DNA of 64,000 bases from Laburnicola sp. R22_1 (Eukaryota; Ascomycota; Dothideomycetes; Pleosporales; Didymosphaeriaceae). Shown one piece after another: positions 21,564 to 33,285 of the stretch; within the stretch, counting starts at the first letter, position 1; the number at the start of each line of letters is the position of its first letter. Location: NCBI GenBank assembly GCA_014281115.1, contig JACONQ010000019.1, positions 682,001 through 746,000 of the forward strand, written 5' to 3'. The notes under the pieces were generated by a model. It made no database searches, was not told where the DNA came from, and worked only from the letters and a program-made list of their open reading frames with translations. Both the position numbers and the translations under genes were made by a program.

Positions 21564-24500
21564 TCACGAGTTCTTGTTTGCAGCGGCCTGCATGCGTCGC
21601 ATTGCTTCGCGGTGCACATCCAACATTTCCGTGCTCCTCATTGCGTTGTCCTTGATGGATTCTCGGTGCTGCAACATCATAGCCTGCTGCTGCTTCTCCA
21701 CCTCTTTCTGCCTTTTCGCCTGCACCATGGCCGCCCGTTGTGCTTCGTCCTGCACGGCCGCGCTGCTCTGTTGTATCGATTCTCTCCAGCCTGCGAGCAA
21801 CACTTCACGCTTCTGGTCGGAGCCTGAACCTGTCGTCCTTTTCGGTTGATGCGAATTGAAGCCTTCCATCTGAGGCCCTGCTACCCAGCTGTTCTTCTGC
21901 CATTTATGCGCCACCGAGGGAGGTTTATGGTGCTTCAGAGCACGTTTGCGTTGCGCCAGAGTCATGTCTTCATCATTTACGGCTGTCAAGTCATTAGAAG
22001 AGCCGGCCTGCTGGTTGAAGTTCTGAGAGGATGCTCGATTTCGCATCAGTGACTCGCGTTTGCTCATTAGGGTATTGCTAGGCATCGGTGTCGGGCCCGA
22101 CGAAACCCTCTTCCTCGTAGGTTCCACCACAGCCGACAGCTGGGTTCCAGAGACCCGAACACCTCCATCCCGGATCTGGGACGCATGTCGAGACAACGGC
22201 TGAAGCTGGCCTTGGGCCTGTCCTGCTGAATTCGAGGTGATTTGCATAAAGGCTTTGTTTCGGTGCGCGTTGCTATCGCCGGAGATTCGCTTCGAGCTGC
22301 GTTTCGCTACGGCGAATGGCTGGGCAATTCCCTCGCTGACTGGAGCAGGACGCTCGTGGTCTAATTGAGCGCCTGGCGACTCTGGCTCCACAATCTCATC
22401 CAATTCCGGCTTGTCCGCTGCCTCAAGGTGCTTCGCCCATTCGTTCGTTCGATATGACTGGGCCACTTTCGAAAGACGAGCCTGAAGTGCGTCCGAAAAG
22501 TCGCCGACTGCGGACTCGGCTTTGTCACCATGAGAGCTCGAGGAGGGTAGCTCATCCGGGTTGGTAGAACCGGGAGACTGGCTCTTCTTCTCGTTGTCCT
22601 CGTTTTCTACTAGAGTGTCGTGTCGGAGGCGAGGACTTTGGGCGGAATCGCATTTTGAACGCAAATCATCAGGCTTGGGGTCAGTATTGATGGTGAGAGA
22701 TTGTGGAGAATCGGTCCCTGATAGTGAGGGCACCGGTGTGTTTGAAAGGGAACGTAACGGAGATGACTTTTGCAAGGATATCTCATCTTCCTCGTCCAAT
22801 GTCGCCGCAACAGAAGACGCTCTGTCATCCTCGATCTGGGACAGGGTGACTCCATTTTCGGCTTGGAAGCTATGGGAGGAGTCTCTCTTTGTCCAGACAC
22901 GATCCATGCCTGGCCTGGCGGACAATCCAAGAGAGCGAGATTGACGAGTTGAAGAAGACTCTTCTACCCCTTCTTCTCCGACGTCCGGTATGGCGGATAC
23001 CGATGCGTTGTGCGATGTTTGCGATTGCACATCATCTTCCGGCGGGATTTGAAATGGTAGAGGGATGACAACGGGAGGTGGGGGAACTGAATCCTTGGGC
23101 GAATTCGTGGTCGATACAGACCGGGATAGAGGAGAAGGATCTACAAGTTCCGACGACGGTCGAGCACCATTGACATGGTTGATGGGAGCGGAGCGGTTGA
23201 CAACATCATCTTGGGAAGTCGTCATTGGAGTTCCTGTTGCATCAATAGGTTGTATCTCGTCATCTGAAACGGTCACAACAGTCACCGTTGCCTGCTTGCT
23301 TGTGGGTCGTGTGAGTCCGGTCTTAGTCGTAGATACGGTATTGCCATGTGTGACTGATGAATCCGAGGTTCCGTAAACGCTTGGTGATTTGGGGGTAGTC
23401 ACACCAGACTCGTCGCTCGATCCCCGAAGGTCCTTCTCACCATAAGCGGCTTCCCATTCAGACCGTTCCTTCTGGAATTTGTCCTCGATACTTCGGCCCC
23501 GTTCTTCCTCTTCCCTCTGTTGATTCTGTTCTTGCTCTAGTCGTTGCGTTGCGCCCACGGCGCGACGTTCCTTGATAAGTTTCCAAAGTCTCAGTTGTGA
23601 GATGATACCAAATACGGACAGAACGATAACACCGGCGAGTTCGACCTTGATGCCCTTAGTCAAAGGGTACGTGTAGGTATTGAGGGGAAACGTGTCGGGG
23701 TTCAAGTCTGCGAACGTTAACTTTATTCCATCAAACATCAAGGTCAACATTACTCCAAAGGTAGAGCCAAAACTCTTTCCAGCCGGCGCGGCTGAAACAA
23801 TCCACACCCAGCATTGCGATTGTGGCGCCGGAAAAGGAGATCGATCCGATAAGCCCATAGGTGCGGGTATAGTGAGAGAAGGACAAGCAATAGCCTGCGA
23901 CACTCATACAACCGATGAAGATCGCCCGTCCTCCTGTTGAAGTAATCAGACCGCCCTCTTTTAGTGAAAGAAACCACATGCTAAGGCAGTAGCCTCCCAA
24001 GAGACATCCCAATCCATCGGTGAGATCCGAAAAGATCAAAGCCAATGCTCCGAACAGTAACCCTGTGAAGAGCGCAGCGACGAAGAATGCGCCTTGTACG
24101 CCATTAGAAACAGGAGGGCTCATCAGATAGACGATGAGAACGATCACGGCAAGGGCGGTCAAGTATGCCGCAGAACCGAAGACGTAGATCCTGGTGCCGT
24201 TAATGAATGAGACCGTAGAGGAGAGCAATCTTAATTACGCACCATTTGTTCTTGATACCGACGACTGCATACAGCGCGCCCGTGATTAACAGCAACGCGC
24301 CCACCAATCCTAGAGCTGGAGTTATCTTTGGATGGAGGGGAAGCGGCTCGTTCGAGGTAGTGGCTGAGACGATGATACATTAGCCATAATTGATGAATGT
24401 CAGTCGGTATGTCTTACTTGAATCTGCTTCATTCTTGACTGCATCCGAAGCAGTTGGGCTTGGTGATGCGGGTACAGTGCTTGAGGTCACGACGACAGAT

Positions 24501-24733
24501 GGACGGGAAGCGGCCTCTTCTGTGGTTGACTGCTGGTCGGATTCTGATTGCGCGGTCGAGGAAGCTCGGAGTGAAGATGTGGAGGAAGGTCGCGACGATT
24601 CGATTGGCGTAGATCCGAGTGTAGACTCGCTATCATCTTGTCGACGCGCCAAAGGGTATCGGGGAGCTGCTGCAACCGGGTACAGGTAAACAAGGAGCGC
24701 AAAGGTAATTAGAAGATATCGTAAAGATGGCAT
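21564..24733 (-). CDS. DUF4203/TMEM198-like multi-pass membrane protein with long cytoplasmic tail
   Basis: The model joins 24733-24418, 24363-24243, 24190-23754 and 23707-21564 (1005 aa), with introns of 54, 52 and 46 nt. Residues 1-23 are a signal peptide, followed by a Ser/Thr/Pro-rich luminal stretch to about residue 105. A block of hydrophobic helices follows (roughly 110-320), with DUF4203 features such as the glycine-rich LFGALALIFSDLTDGLGCLLGGY stretch and GWKEFWLYLWNLNPDTFPLNTYTYPL across the last splice. The remaining 680 residues are hydrophilic and Ser/Pro-rich. A charged coiled-coil segment follows the last helix (EQEQNQQREEEERGRSIEDK), and another lies at the C-terminus. The function of this fungal group is unknown; human TMEM198 has been linked to Wnt signalling, which I do not transfer. 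Plasma-membrane or vacuolar location is a guess. Confidence 0.87.
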
Positions 24734-26284
24734 GGCGAGATCGGTTTATTCCACAATGGCCATAGATATTATTCTCTCGAAATACTGAGAGGTGTGCAAA
24801 AGGAAAGCAAAGCGCGAATGCGGCCAGGGTAGGATCGATGGACACTACGAAAGAGTGACGGTCAAGAAAAGAACGGATGATGGCGAAGGAAAGTAAGCTA
24901 GACAATTAGGCAAAGGAATGGACGCCGGCAAAGACACGCAGCCAGTCTCTGGAACTGGTGCTGGAGGAGTGCAGGAGCGCAGCTGCAAGACGAGACAGAA
25001 TCAAGGTTGAGGGACGCAGGGGTCCTATCGACGATAAAGGCAATCCGCATGGCCACGGACGGATCGTCAATTGGCACATATGATGAAGGCTGCAGGAGCT
25101 TGGGCCGTCGTAGGTGCAAAGAGCGATGGCTTCATGAGTTTCTGTCCAAACACGTAGGTAGCGCCGTCAAATGGCTCCATCTGTTGGGACAAGCCCGTGC
25201 TGAGAGTATCGTTGGGAGGCTTGGGAGATTGCACCAAGCCACCGCCATTGCCATTTCGCGCCGGCTGATAAGCTGACTTCAGTGACGCTGAACCAAAGGA
25301 AGTTGGTTAGCCAATGGTGTCTGCATCAGAGAGTCAAAGGGGAGAGAGAGAGACGACTGTTCCAAGGTCGACTGGCGGCCGGGCGCGCACACGACGAACA
25401 TGGACCATCCCTCGCAACAGTCCGAGGCGCAATAGGTCATGCCTCGACAGACGGCGCAGCTGACTCGGAGTCGGGGCGGCACGACCAAGGAGCCTTCGCA
25501 GCAGAGTGCATTAACGGCGAGCCTGAAAGCTGGAAGTTGATCGAGGACGCGTTGTCGCGTCGTGAGACACGCGAAGGGGACATTTAGCCAAGCGCCCAAT
25601 CAGCGCCTGGCGACGCCCACCTTTTATGGCTCCAGGCTGCATGATTGGCTGGTCGCTGGCCCTGTTCTCACTGTGCATAAGCTGTGATGGAGCACTCGAA
25701 GCCCTGCATAATCTCCCCGTCATATCCAAGGGAGGATGTTGTGGGACCGGTTGCGACACCAGCGTGCTGCTTACTCGCGCGGCCGCGCCCCAAAAAAAGA
25801 AACCATCGAGACAGCAACTCGTCCTCCAGCAGATGGGTTGATAGTCTGTCTTGTCGTGAGCCACTGTTCGACGCAAGCCAAGATCGACGCGGACGGGTAC
25901 GGTGCCGGTGCCGATGATCGTGCCGTGCCTGCTCTGTGCTTTTGCTCGCTTCCTTGCGCCGGGAGCGCCTCTGCGCCGTCTATCTTTGGTTGGTATGGTT
26001 GTAAGGCGATCCTAGAGTGGGCTCGCTATCTGATGGAGGTTACCACCATTCAACATATTCTACGGCGCCGAAAAGGACGGTAGGGAAAAAGGTTCGGTGA
26101 CACAACCTCTGGCTCGTTCATTGATCACGCAGCAGTAGATCGCGAATTTTTCCGAACATTACACAAGAAGCAGCAATGCCGACACCACAACATGGCCAAG
26201 GGAGAAGTTACATTGAGTCCGAGTCATCTTCCCTCATTCGCCCCAACTAGCAACGGCCGACTGCTGCATGTGCGGAGAGCGCCA
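24734..26284. other. Intergenic between two minus-strand genes
   Basis: A long 1.55-kb spacer, holding the promoter and 5' UTR of the DUF4203 gene and the 3' flank of GSH2. A short GA-rich run lies near 25340-25355. Several small open frames exist, but none shows domain similarity or a convincing start and splice structure. Confidence 0.5.
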
Positions 26285-27980
26285 CTAGCCGACCAAGCAA
26301 CAACTATCAACGGCTCCGAACCCTGCCGCCACACCTCCCTCTTCACTCTGGTCGCCCTTGGTTCGAAGCAGGTATCCAGCTTCCCAGTTCTCCAGGACCT
26401 TTCCCGCATCTTTGGCACCAGAGCCGTTCCTCCATAGACATACGCCGTATACTCCAAGCTCGCCGATGACCCCGCCCCGCTGCAGCTCTCCGTCCCGGAG
26501 AATCGCGTTCGTCAAAGGAGGCGGTTCAATCATCTCCATTAAAATGTACGCTGGCCAATGTGTTTGAGGCAGCTTTTCAAGAAAGGGAGGAATAGACTTT
26601 CGGTACACGTTGTTGCCTCCTCCTTCGCGCTGAGGTTTGAGTACGTAACGAGACGCAGATTCCGCATCTTGTGCGAGTTTCTTGGCTTCCTTGCCGGCTT
26701 CGCTCTCGTCTAATGGATATATTGGCGCGAAGGTTGCAAGCACTCGAGAAGCCACTTTGTCGTCCGATAGGAATCGCTTCAGATGCGGAGAATGTGGGGT
26801 CGCCAGCACTTGTTGGACCTTCTTGCATCCCGCCAGATGAGTCAACACGCTTGGGCACTTAATTGCGCGGCTCTTCTCCAAATGAAACCGCGCATCCCAT
26901 TCTTTCTCTTCCGGATAGTCGTCAGGTGAATAGCCCGCCCGGAAATAAACTGTTGTCACTTCGTATGAAGTAGACGGCGAATTGGGAGGCGTGTAGAGAA
27001 GTGTTCGATCCGAGTCCAATTGAGTATGCGACAGCGTCTGCTCGAATGGCAACCGAAAAGCGCGCACGCCATTCTCTTCGAACAATGCATATTCTAGGTG
27101 TCTCTGATCAAAAACATTTCGTTCCGGGTCTTGGACTATGAATAGTACACACAGAGGGCGGCCAGATTTGGAAGGTCCATATGCTTGGTGCGCAGCAGCA
27201 AGGCCCTTGGCTAAAGAGGAGGCGGACTTGCTCTGGCGAAGGGAGTCTGCCTTGATGGTAGAAGTGGCTGCGGAAGGATATGCATCGATTGAGAGCAAGT
27301 ACTTATGCAGGTTTGCCACCTGGGAAGACAAGCCACCAAACGAGGAGGCAATGGTGTTGAACTCGACCTGTTTGAGTGCAGGCGACGCAGCAGAGCTGGA
27401 TTGGTCTATGTGGACCATATAGTCTGAGCGGAAGAGACCGAGCGACAGGTCCTGGGATACATTTGAGCTTGTGATGGTATCACATGGAAGTATGATTCAC
27501 CTGAACATAGCCTTCTTTTTTGACTGCAAGATGAGTTTGCCAGAGCTTCCCCATGAAGTCGTCGATGTCGATTAGTCTGAAGATAGGTAAGTTCAGACCA
27601 AATGCAATGCCGTCATGGAGAGAGCCGCTGACCAGGTGCTTTCTAAGCAGCCGTGAAGTACAACAACAGAACACTTACTCTTCCACGATGCCCTTCAGCC
27701 ATGGCTCATCTCGCGCTATCGCAGAATATAATTCATTGTAAGCTGTCTGGATCGACAATCCCTCTTCGAAGCAGGTGCTCGGAAAGAGACTTGGGAAAAG
27801 AGTGACGGGTGCTGTAGCAGCCAGTACTCCTGCGGGGTCTTGTGCTGGCTGGACGAATGACGGAGCTGGCCGTACAGCCAGTCCGTGAGCGATAGACCAG
27901 TCTTTCAGGTTCCGCAGCAGATAATTTTCCTCTTCAGGAGATAGTTCCGGTGGATAGTTTTCGTGCGAAGATGAAGCCAT
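26285..27980 (-). CDS. GSH2: Glutathione synthetase
   Basis: Catalyses ATP-dependent ligation of gamma-glutamylcysteine and glycine, the last step of glutathione synthesis, in the cytosol. The model joins 27980-27679, 27576-27501 and 27451-26285 (514 aa, normal eukaryotic length), with introns of 102 and 49 nt. Seen in the sequence: GLFRSDYMVHI and QVEFNTIASSFGGLS near the substrate site, and the glycine-rich ATP-grasp loop RYVLKPQREGGGNN at about residues 393-407. LMEMIEPP follows at about 430-437. The C-terminus keeps the conserved GGVAAGFGAVDS glycine loop. No key residue appears lost. Its start lies 538 bp from the divergent acidic-protein gene. Confidence 0.97.
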
Positions 27981-28518
27981 GGTACCAAAATTCTGTCGTT
28001 GGTTTACAGTAGGTCCGGTGTATTAGTCCAAGTCGAAAAGCCGCTGTTGATGACCCAGCCTGCGCTAAGCGATTTCCTCGTCCAAATGCCGAGATGCGGA
28101 ACGACACTATTACCACAAGCCCGTCACGCAATTAATCCCTTCTGAGCGTATCCACTCAAGTGTTATCTTTGACTCACCGTTCACTCATGTCTTGCCACTT
28201 TCCCTTATTATTACCTGTGAGAGCCAGGTGTAGTGTGCGCGTGCACGTCACACTCTAGTGCCTGCGCACAGACCACCTGCCCGGGCAGGTGCGAGGCAAA
28301 CATGGCAAGAACTACCTACACAACCTTTACCTTTACACACACACTCTATGAGCGGTTCATCCACCAGGCCACCTATTCAACTTCCCTCTTTGGCGGGACA
28401 GATAGTAGTCTCACGCGTAGAGTCTGCCAGCGTCTTTGTCTCCTCGCCTGAAGCACACCGACAAGCGGCTCTCATTTCGAGACGTGCGATTGCAGTGCCT
28501 AGTAATAACTGAGGAGGG
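27981..28518. promoter_or_regulatory. Divergent promoter region, GSH2 / acidic protein gene
   Basis: 538 bp between two divergent start codons. I see no unambiguous stress-response (AP-1/Yap) site. Nothing coding is evident. Confidence 0.5.
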
Positions 28519-30093
28519 ATGGAACTCGACACTGATCCCGACGCCGCCGCAGGCGTCCGTACCTTGAGTATCAACACCAAAGCGACACACGCGGCTCGAA
28601 ACAGACAAAATGCCCCCGAGACCTCCAATGATAACAGCGGGCAAAAAAGACGGAGGATATCTGCACTTATCACGGAACCATTGGATTCGGAGCGCATTAC
28701 AAACACCTCTCATACATTGCTGAATCAAACGCCACAGAGCACGAGGGGTCAGTACGACCACCTGCTTCATTGGGAGCAGGATACGTACGACACCGAGGAA
28801 GAAGAGGAATCGGACGTGGAAGTGGGCGATAATGAGGGCGATAATGAGGGCGATAATGAGGGCGATAATGAGGGCGATAATGAGGGCGATAATGAGGGCG
28901 ATGATGAGGGCGAGGAAGAGAGCAGAGAAGTACCAGAAGACGACATGGAAGTTGCAGCCGCCCAACTTCACCGTATCCGCCAGCAGTCCAAGGCTCGAGT
29001 CGGGAAGATATCACCTGACGATGTTGCGAGAATTATCAACGAGAGTATAGAGACTTTCACGACACAATGGTTCCCGGGCAAGGGCCAAGTAGAGGCGACT
29101 GGCAAGATTAAACACAAGGCACTTGATCCGTGTCATATCTGGGAAGAGGCTGAAGCGCTCGGTCGTCGAGAGCAATTAGTCCAGATATACAAAGCGAACA
29201 TCGAGTACTGGAAAGATCGCCTAGATGTCTTGTCAGACGAAATATGGAAAGTCCCACAAAACACTGCCGACGATGTGCGGAAAGCTTGCAGCAAAAGTCT
29301 AGAAACTACTGTCGATTTGATCCAAGAAGCGGAATGGTTGATCTCAATTTATGAGCTGCCTCCAGACTACGACTCCGGCAATGAACGGCCTCAAAACATC
29401 GAAGTGATCGATCTAGGTTCGAGCTCAGAGTCCTCAGACCATGAGGATTCTACATTGCAGCACAAAGATTCCGTGATGGTCCTGGATGTAAGAGCCAGAA
29501 CAGCCGTACCAAAAACTACCTTTCCGTCAGAGGCTATGGCAGCCTCGCGCATCGAGTTAGACGCAGCATCGTCACAGGTCGCGCTGAAACATCAAGGAAG
29601 CAAACCCGAGATAGCCTCCATACAGACTGTGTCGCGCTGGAATATGCAGGATTTGGTGGCCAAAGCTGACCGCAAGAGGATCGTGCAGAGAGTCTTGCTG
29701 GAAATGAGTGGGCAAGATCGTGAGATGATTCGGACCAAGATTACGTATGTCAGGAAGCAGGATCTGCTGAGAGAAATCCAGGCCTGCGTTGTGATGCTGC
29801 ACAAGAAAGAGACCAAGATCCAGGGCGTGCTGCCCAAGGATTTACCAAAGATTATCGCAGTTGGCAGATTCTTCCTCTGTTGGTGGTTCGCGGACAATTA
29901 CTTTGCAATGAATCCCACGGAAGAGCAACTGGAAGAGTTAGTCACTGAAATTGGCTCCGGATGTCCTGATCTTGAGATCTTCTATGACTGGGTTCGTCAT
30001 ATCTTCAGCAATACGTTTAGTATAGAGGCATTGAAGACGCCACATGCACCATCCCAGGGTGAGATCATCGTCATCTCAGACGACGAAGACTAG
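28519..30093 (+). CDS. Hypothetical acidic nuclear-type protein with GDNE repeats and two SIM-like motifs
   Basis: Single exon, 524 aa; I do not recognise the family. The N-terminus has a basic nuclear-localisation-like QKRRRIS (about 43-49). An acidic stretch EEEEE precedes seven tandem tetrapeptides GDNE (last one GDDE), followed by more acidic residues. Two motifs look like SUMO-interaction motifs: VIDL followed by Ser/Asp/Glu-rich residues at about 296-310, and IIVIS-DDED as the extreme C-terminus. The segments at about 150-285 and 370-510 are helix-rich and may be globular (for example NESIETFTTQWF and FFLCWWFADNYF). A chromatin or SUMO-linked role is inference only. The gene could be lineage-specific. 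The open frame and start are clear. Confidence 0.8.
   Translation: MELDTDPDAAAGVRTLSINTKATHAARNRQNAPETSNDNSGQKRRRISALITEPLDSERITNTSHTLLNQTPQSTRGQYDHLLHWEQDTYDTEEEEESDVEVGDNEGDNEGDNEGDNEGDNEGDNEGDDEGEEESREVPEDDMEVAAAQLHRIRQQSKARVGKISPDDVARIINESIETFTTQWFPGKGQVEATGKIKHKALDPCHIWEEAEALGRREQLVQIYKANIEYWKDRLDVLSDEIWKVPQNTADDVRKACSKSLETTVDLIQEAEWLISIYELPPDYDSGNERPQNIEVIDLGSSSESSDHEDSTLQHKDSVMVLDVRARTAVPKTTFPSEAMAASRIELDAASSQVALKHQGSKPEIASIQTVSRWNMQDLVAKADRKRIVQRVLLEMSGQDREMIRTKITYVRKQDLLREIQACVVMLHKKETKIQGVLPKDLPKIIAVGRFFLCWWFADNYFAMNPTEEQLEELVTEIGSGCPDLEIFYDWVRHIFSNTFSIEALKTPHAPSQGEIIVISDDED
28825..28908 (+). repeat. 12-bp coding minisatellite (7 units)
   Basis: Seven tandem copies of GGCGATAATGAG encode GDNE; the last unit has GATGAT in place of GATAAT. 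The near identity of the units suggests recent expansion and probable length polymorphism between strains. Because the unit is a multiple of three, copy changes keep the frame. Confidence 0.95.
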
Positions 30094-30669
30094 GATGCTA
30101 AAAGCGATTTGCCTGATGGTCTTTGTCCGAGTTGGTGCGTATGCACGGCCAACACTGGGCTTGTACATACATTAGCTACGTTGCAAACACTTACGTCTAT
30201 TCTGCGCCCCTGCCACCTGTGCCCCTTGTTGCTTTAGCGTCGAAGTCACGGCGACAATGATCTAATGGCGGGCACAAAGCAGATGCGCCAACGAAACGAC
30301 AGATGTACGACATGACTGGAGCAGACGGGACAGGTCGTCAGCGCCTCCCTCGTCTTTTTTCTTTTCTCATGGCCCGCGCAAGGAGCGCGACCAGCGTCGA
30401 TACGGCAGTCATTCACAACATGCGGCCATTGGATATGCTCGCCCACCCTCCACTACCGAAAAGGGACGCATCCAATCAAAAAGCGGCCATTTGAAGCCGA
30501 GTGCCGGCGTCTTAGCCTCGCCGGCAGATAAACGAAAGCCTCCCGCCGGCTTCACGCACCGCTCTGAACTCCAAACCCTCACCGCACCCCCCGCCGTCGT
30601 GCTGCTCACACTCCCCGTTTTGCCCTCGCTCTCCCCATTGCTAGAATCCGTGCTGTCCTACCGCGCGCC
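30094..30669. promoter_or_regulatory. Spacer containing the ALAS promoter
   Basis: 576 bp between two plus-strand genes. The last 100 bp before the ALAS start are pyrimidine-rich, as is common in ascomycete housekeeping promoters. No coding frame was recognised. Confidence 0.5.
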
Positions 30670-32593
30670 ATGGAGTCGATCCTGCGCCAATCCAGGTCCA
30701 TGTGTCCATTCCTGTCCAAAACGTCGCCCGCCACGCTCCGCTCGCTCTCGACGACTGCCACGGCCCACCAGGCCTCGCCCGGTGCCGGCAGCATGTCCAG
30801 CCTCCAGGTGCTCGCCAGGCGCTGCCCGATCATGGGCAAAGCCCTGGCCGTGCAGACTGCCCGCACCGGCAACAATGCGCTGGCCGGAGCCTTTGGCGGT
30901 GCGCGCGCCTACCACACGGGCGCCCGTGTGGGCCGCGCCCGCTTGCACACGTCGTCGCCGAAAGAGGCCCAAGCCGTGGACATTGAAAACCTGCGGGCCG
31001 AGCAAGGTAGGCTTCCTCCGTGCCGCAGGGGCTGTCTGTCGAGCCGACGACTAATCCCACGCTCTTGCAGTTCCCTTCCCGCCCGTCGCGCAGAAGCCGG
31101 CAGCTGCTCAGGCTGCTCACGTCGGCGCGCGCTCTGCTCTCCGCGCCTCGCAATTCGACTACGATGGCTTCTACCAAAGCGAGCTGGACAAGAAGCACAA
31201 GGACAAATCGTACCGCTATTTCAACAACATCAACCGACTTGCCAAGGAATTCCCCCGCGCCCACATGGCTTCCAAGGAGGAGAAGGTGACAGTGTGGTGC
31301 TCCAATGACTACCTCGGCATGGGTCGTAATCCACATGTGCTGAAGACGATGCACGACACCCTGGACAAGTACGGCGCCGGTGCTGGAGGCACTAGGAACA
31401 TCTCTGGGCATAATCAACACGCCGTAGCTCTGGAAGCCACTCTTGCGAAGCTGCACTCCCAGGAAGCCGCCCTGGTCTTCTCCTCTTGCTATGTTGCTAA
31501 TGATGCTACCCTTGCGACTCTCGGCAGTAAACTCCCCAATTGTGTCATCCTGTCCGACAGCCTAAACCACGCTTCCATGATTCAGGGTATTCGCCATTCA
31601 GGTGCCAAGAAGATGGTGTTCAAGCACAACGATGTAACCGATCTAGAAGCGAAGCTGGCGTCGATCCCCCCAGAGCATCCCAAGATCATTGCTTTCGAGA
31701 GTGTGTATAGCATGTGCGGTTCCATTGGGCCTATTGAAGAGATATGTGACCTCGCTGAAAAGTACGGCGCGCTTACTTTCCTCGATGAAGTACATGCCGT
31801 CGGCATGTACGGACCACATGGCGCAGGTGTCGCAGAGCATCTCGACTATGAAGCCCACCTGGCAGGCAAGCCGAAGGGAACCGCCATGGACCGCATAGAT
31901 ATTATTACGGGTACGCTGGGTAAGGCTTATGGCTGCGTTGGTGGCTACATTGCTGGCTCCGCCAAGTTGGTCGACACGATCCGGTCGCTTGCCCCGGGAT
32001 TCATCTTCACCACGTCTTTGCCCCCAGCGACCATGGCGGGCGCCAAGACCGCCATTGAATATCAGGCGAACTACCAGGGCGATAGGCGCCTTCAACAATT
32101 ACACACACGTGCAGTCAAGGACGCTTTGAACGCAAAGGATATTCCTGTTATTCCAAACCCAAGCCACATTATACCTCTCCTAGTCGGAAACGCAGAGGTC
32201 GCCAAGAAGGCTAGCGACATGCTCCTCGAAGATTGGGGAATCTATGTCCAAGCCATCAATTACCCCACCGTCCCCGTGGGCCAGGAGCGTCTCCGCATCA
32301 CTCCTACACCAGGCCACGTCCGAGAGTACCGCGACCATCTGGTCAAGGCTGTCGAAAGCGTCTGGGAGCAGTTGGGCATCAAGTGCACCAGCGAATGGGC
32401 CGCCGAAGGAGGCTTCATTGGTGTCGGCGAGCCCGGATTAGAAGAGCCGGAGCCGCTTTGGACTGACGAGCAACTCGGTGTCGACGCGGTACTCAAGGAG
32501 ATGAGGGCTGGTGGTGATGCTGTCAATGTTCTTGAAGCTATTCTCGAGAAAGAACACCGTGCCACGGCCCAGGCTGTCAGCGCTGCTGCCTAG
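30670..32593 (+). CDS. HEM1: 5-aminolevulinate synthase, mitochondrial
   Basis: Condenses glycine and succinyl-CoA, the first step of heme synthesis, in the mitochondrial matrix; PLP-dependent. Exons 30670-31006 and 31071-32593 (64-nt intron with CTAAT and TTGCAG) give 619 aa. The long Ser/Arg/Ala-rich N-terminus is a mitochondrial presequence. It holds two Cys-Pro heme-regulatory motifs, MCPFLS (Cys12) and RCPIMG (Cys52). The catalytic core starts near FDYDGFY and keeps [29 protein letters not shown] (about 351-357) and the PLP lysine in TGTLGKAYG (about Lys397). The family is certain. The intron placement is supported by the join VPFPPVAQK before the core. Confidence 0.97.
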
Positions 32594-33285
32594 AGTTAAT
32601 ACATCCACTTTTCGTGAGGTGCTCGTTGGGGGAGGCCTGTTCGCTCGTTTTGTATTGAGGTCTGGTATGGCGACGTTCTATATATTTAAACTACATATTG
32701 CTTTTGCAGCTCTAGATGTGCTTGAATCATCATGATATGTGATTACCACGCGATGACGTTGAGGTGAAGACGGTGAACGAGACAGTCGAATTCAGAGGCA
32801 CTGTAAGGTTTTGTAGAATTGCACGAAGGATCACGCACTAGGCTTAAATGAGGCATAGACGGTCAAGATGTAGCTGCCCAGCTGAACGTTCACCCCAGTC
32901 CTCGGCGACTCACATCAGCATCTCCTTGATGATTCTACGTGGACACACTTATCATGCGAGACCGAGGATAGGAAGGAGGACAAAAAGTGGGGCGCTTGTT
33001 ATTATAGGACGGTCTATATATCATAATGGATGAGAAAGTAGGTGTTGGGTCCGTTCAGCCGCAACGTGCATACCGCATACCACGGGGTCGCCGACAGGAT
33101 GTGTAGCGGAGCACCTGGAGATACGGTGTGATTGCGAGCATACAACCCTATGCTCAGCCTTGATATGGTCATTGGTGTTTTATATAGAATTTTGCAGTGT
33201 CCTATGCTTATATAACTATTCGCTACTCCCATTCACCCCTCTGCCCTTGACTTTTACCACGCCGACCCAGCCCCATCACGCCAAA
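32594..33285. other. Intergenic, ALAS 3' flank and promoter of the secreted-protein gene
   Basis: About 690 bp. A TATATAGAATT-type box at about 33180-33190 lies about 100 bp before the secreted-protein start and is a plausible core promoter. Nothing else was recognised. Confidence 0.5.

Noticed and set aside
28411..29050. Open frames with Ala-Leu-Ile-Ile, Arg-Pro-His-Tyr and Met-Arg-Ala-Ile repeats
   Set aside because: They are other-frame readings of the 12-bp GDNE minisatellite; a 12-bp unit stays open in several frames. The acidic plus-strand frame has the long conserved-looking context and a proper start and stop.
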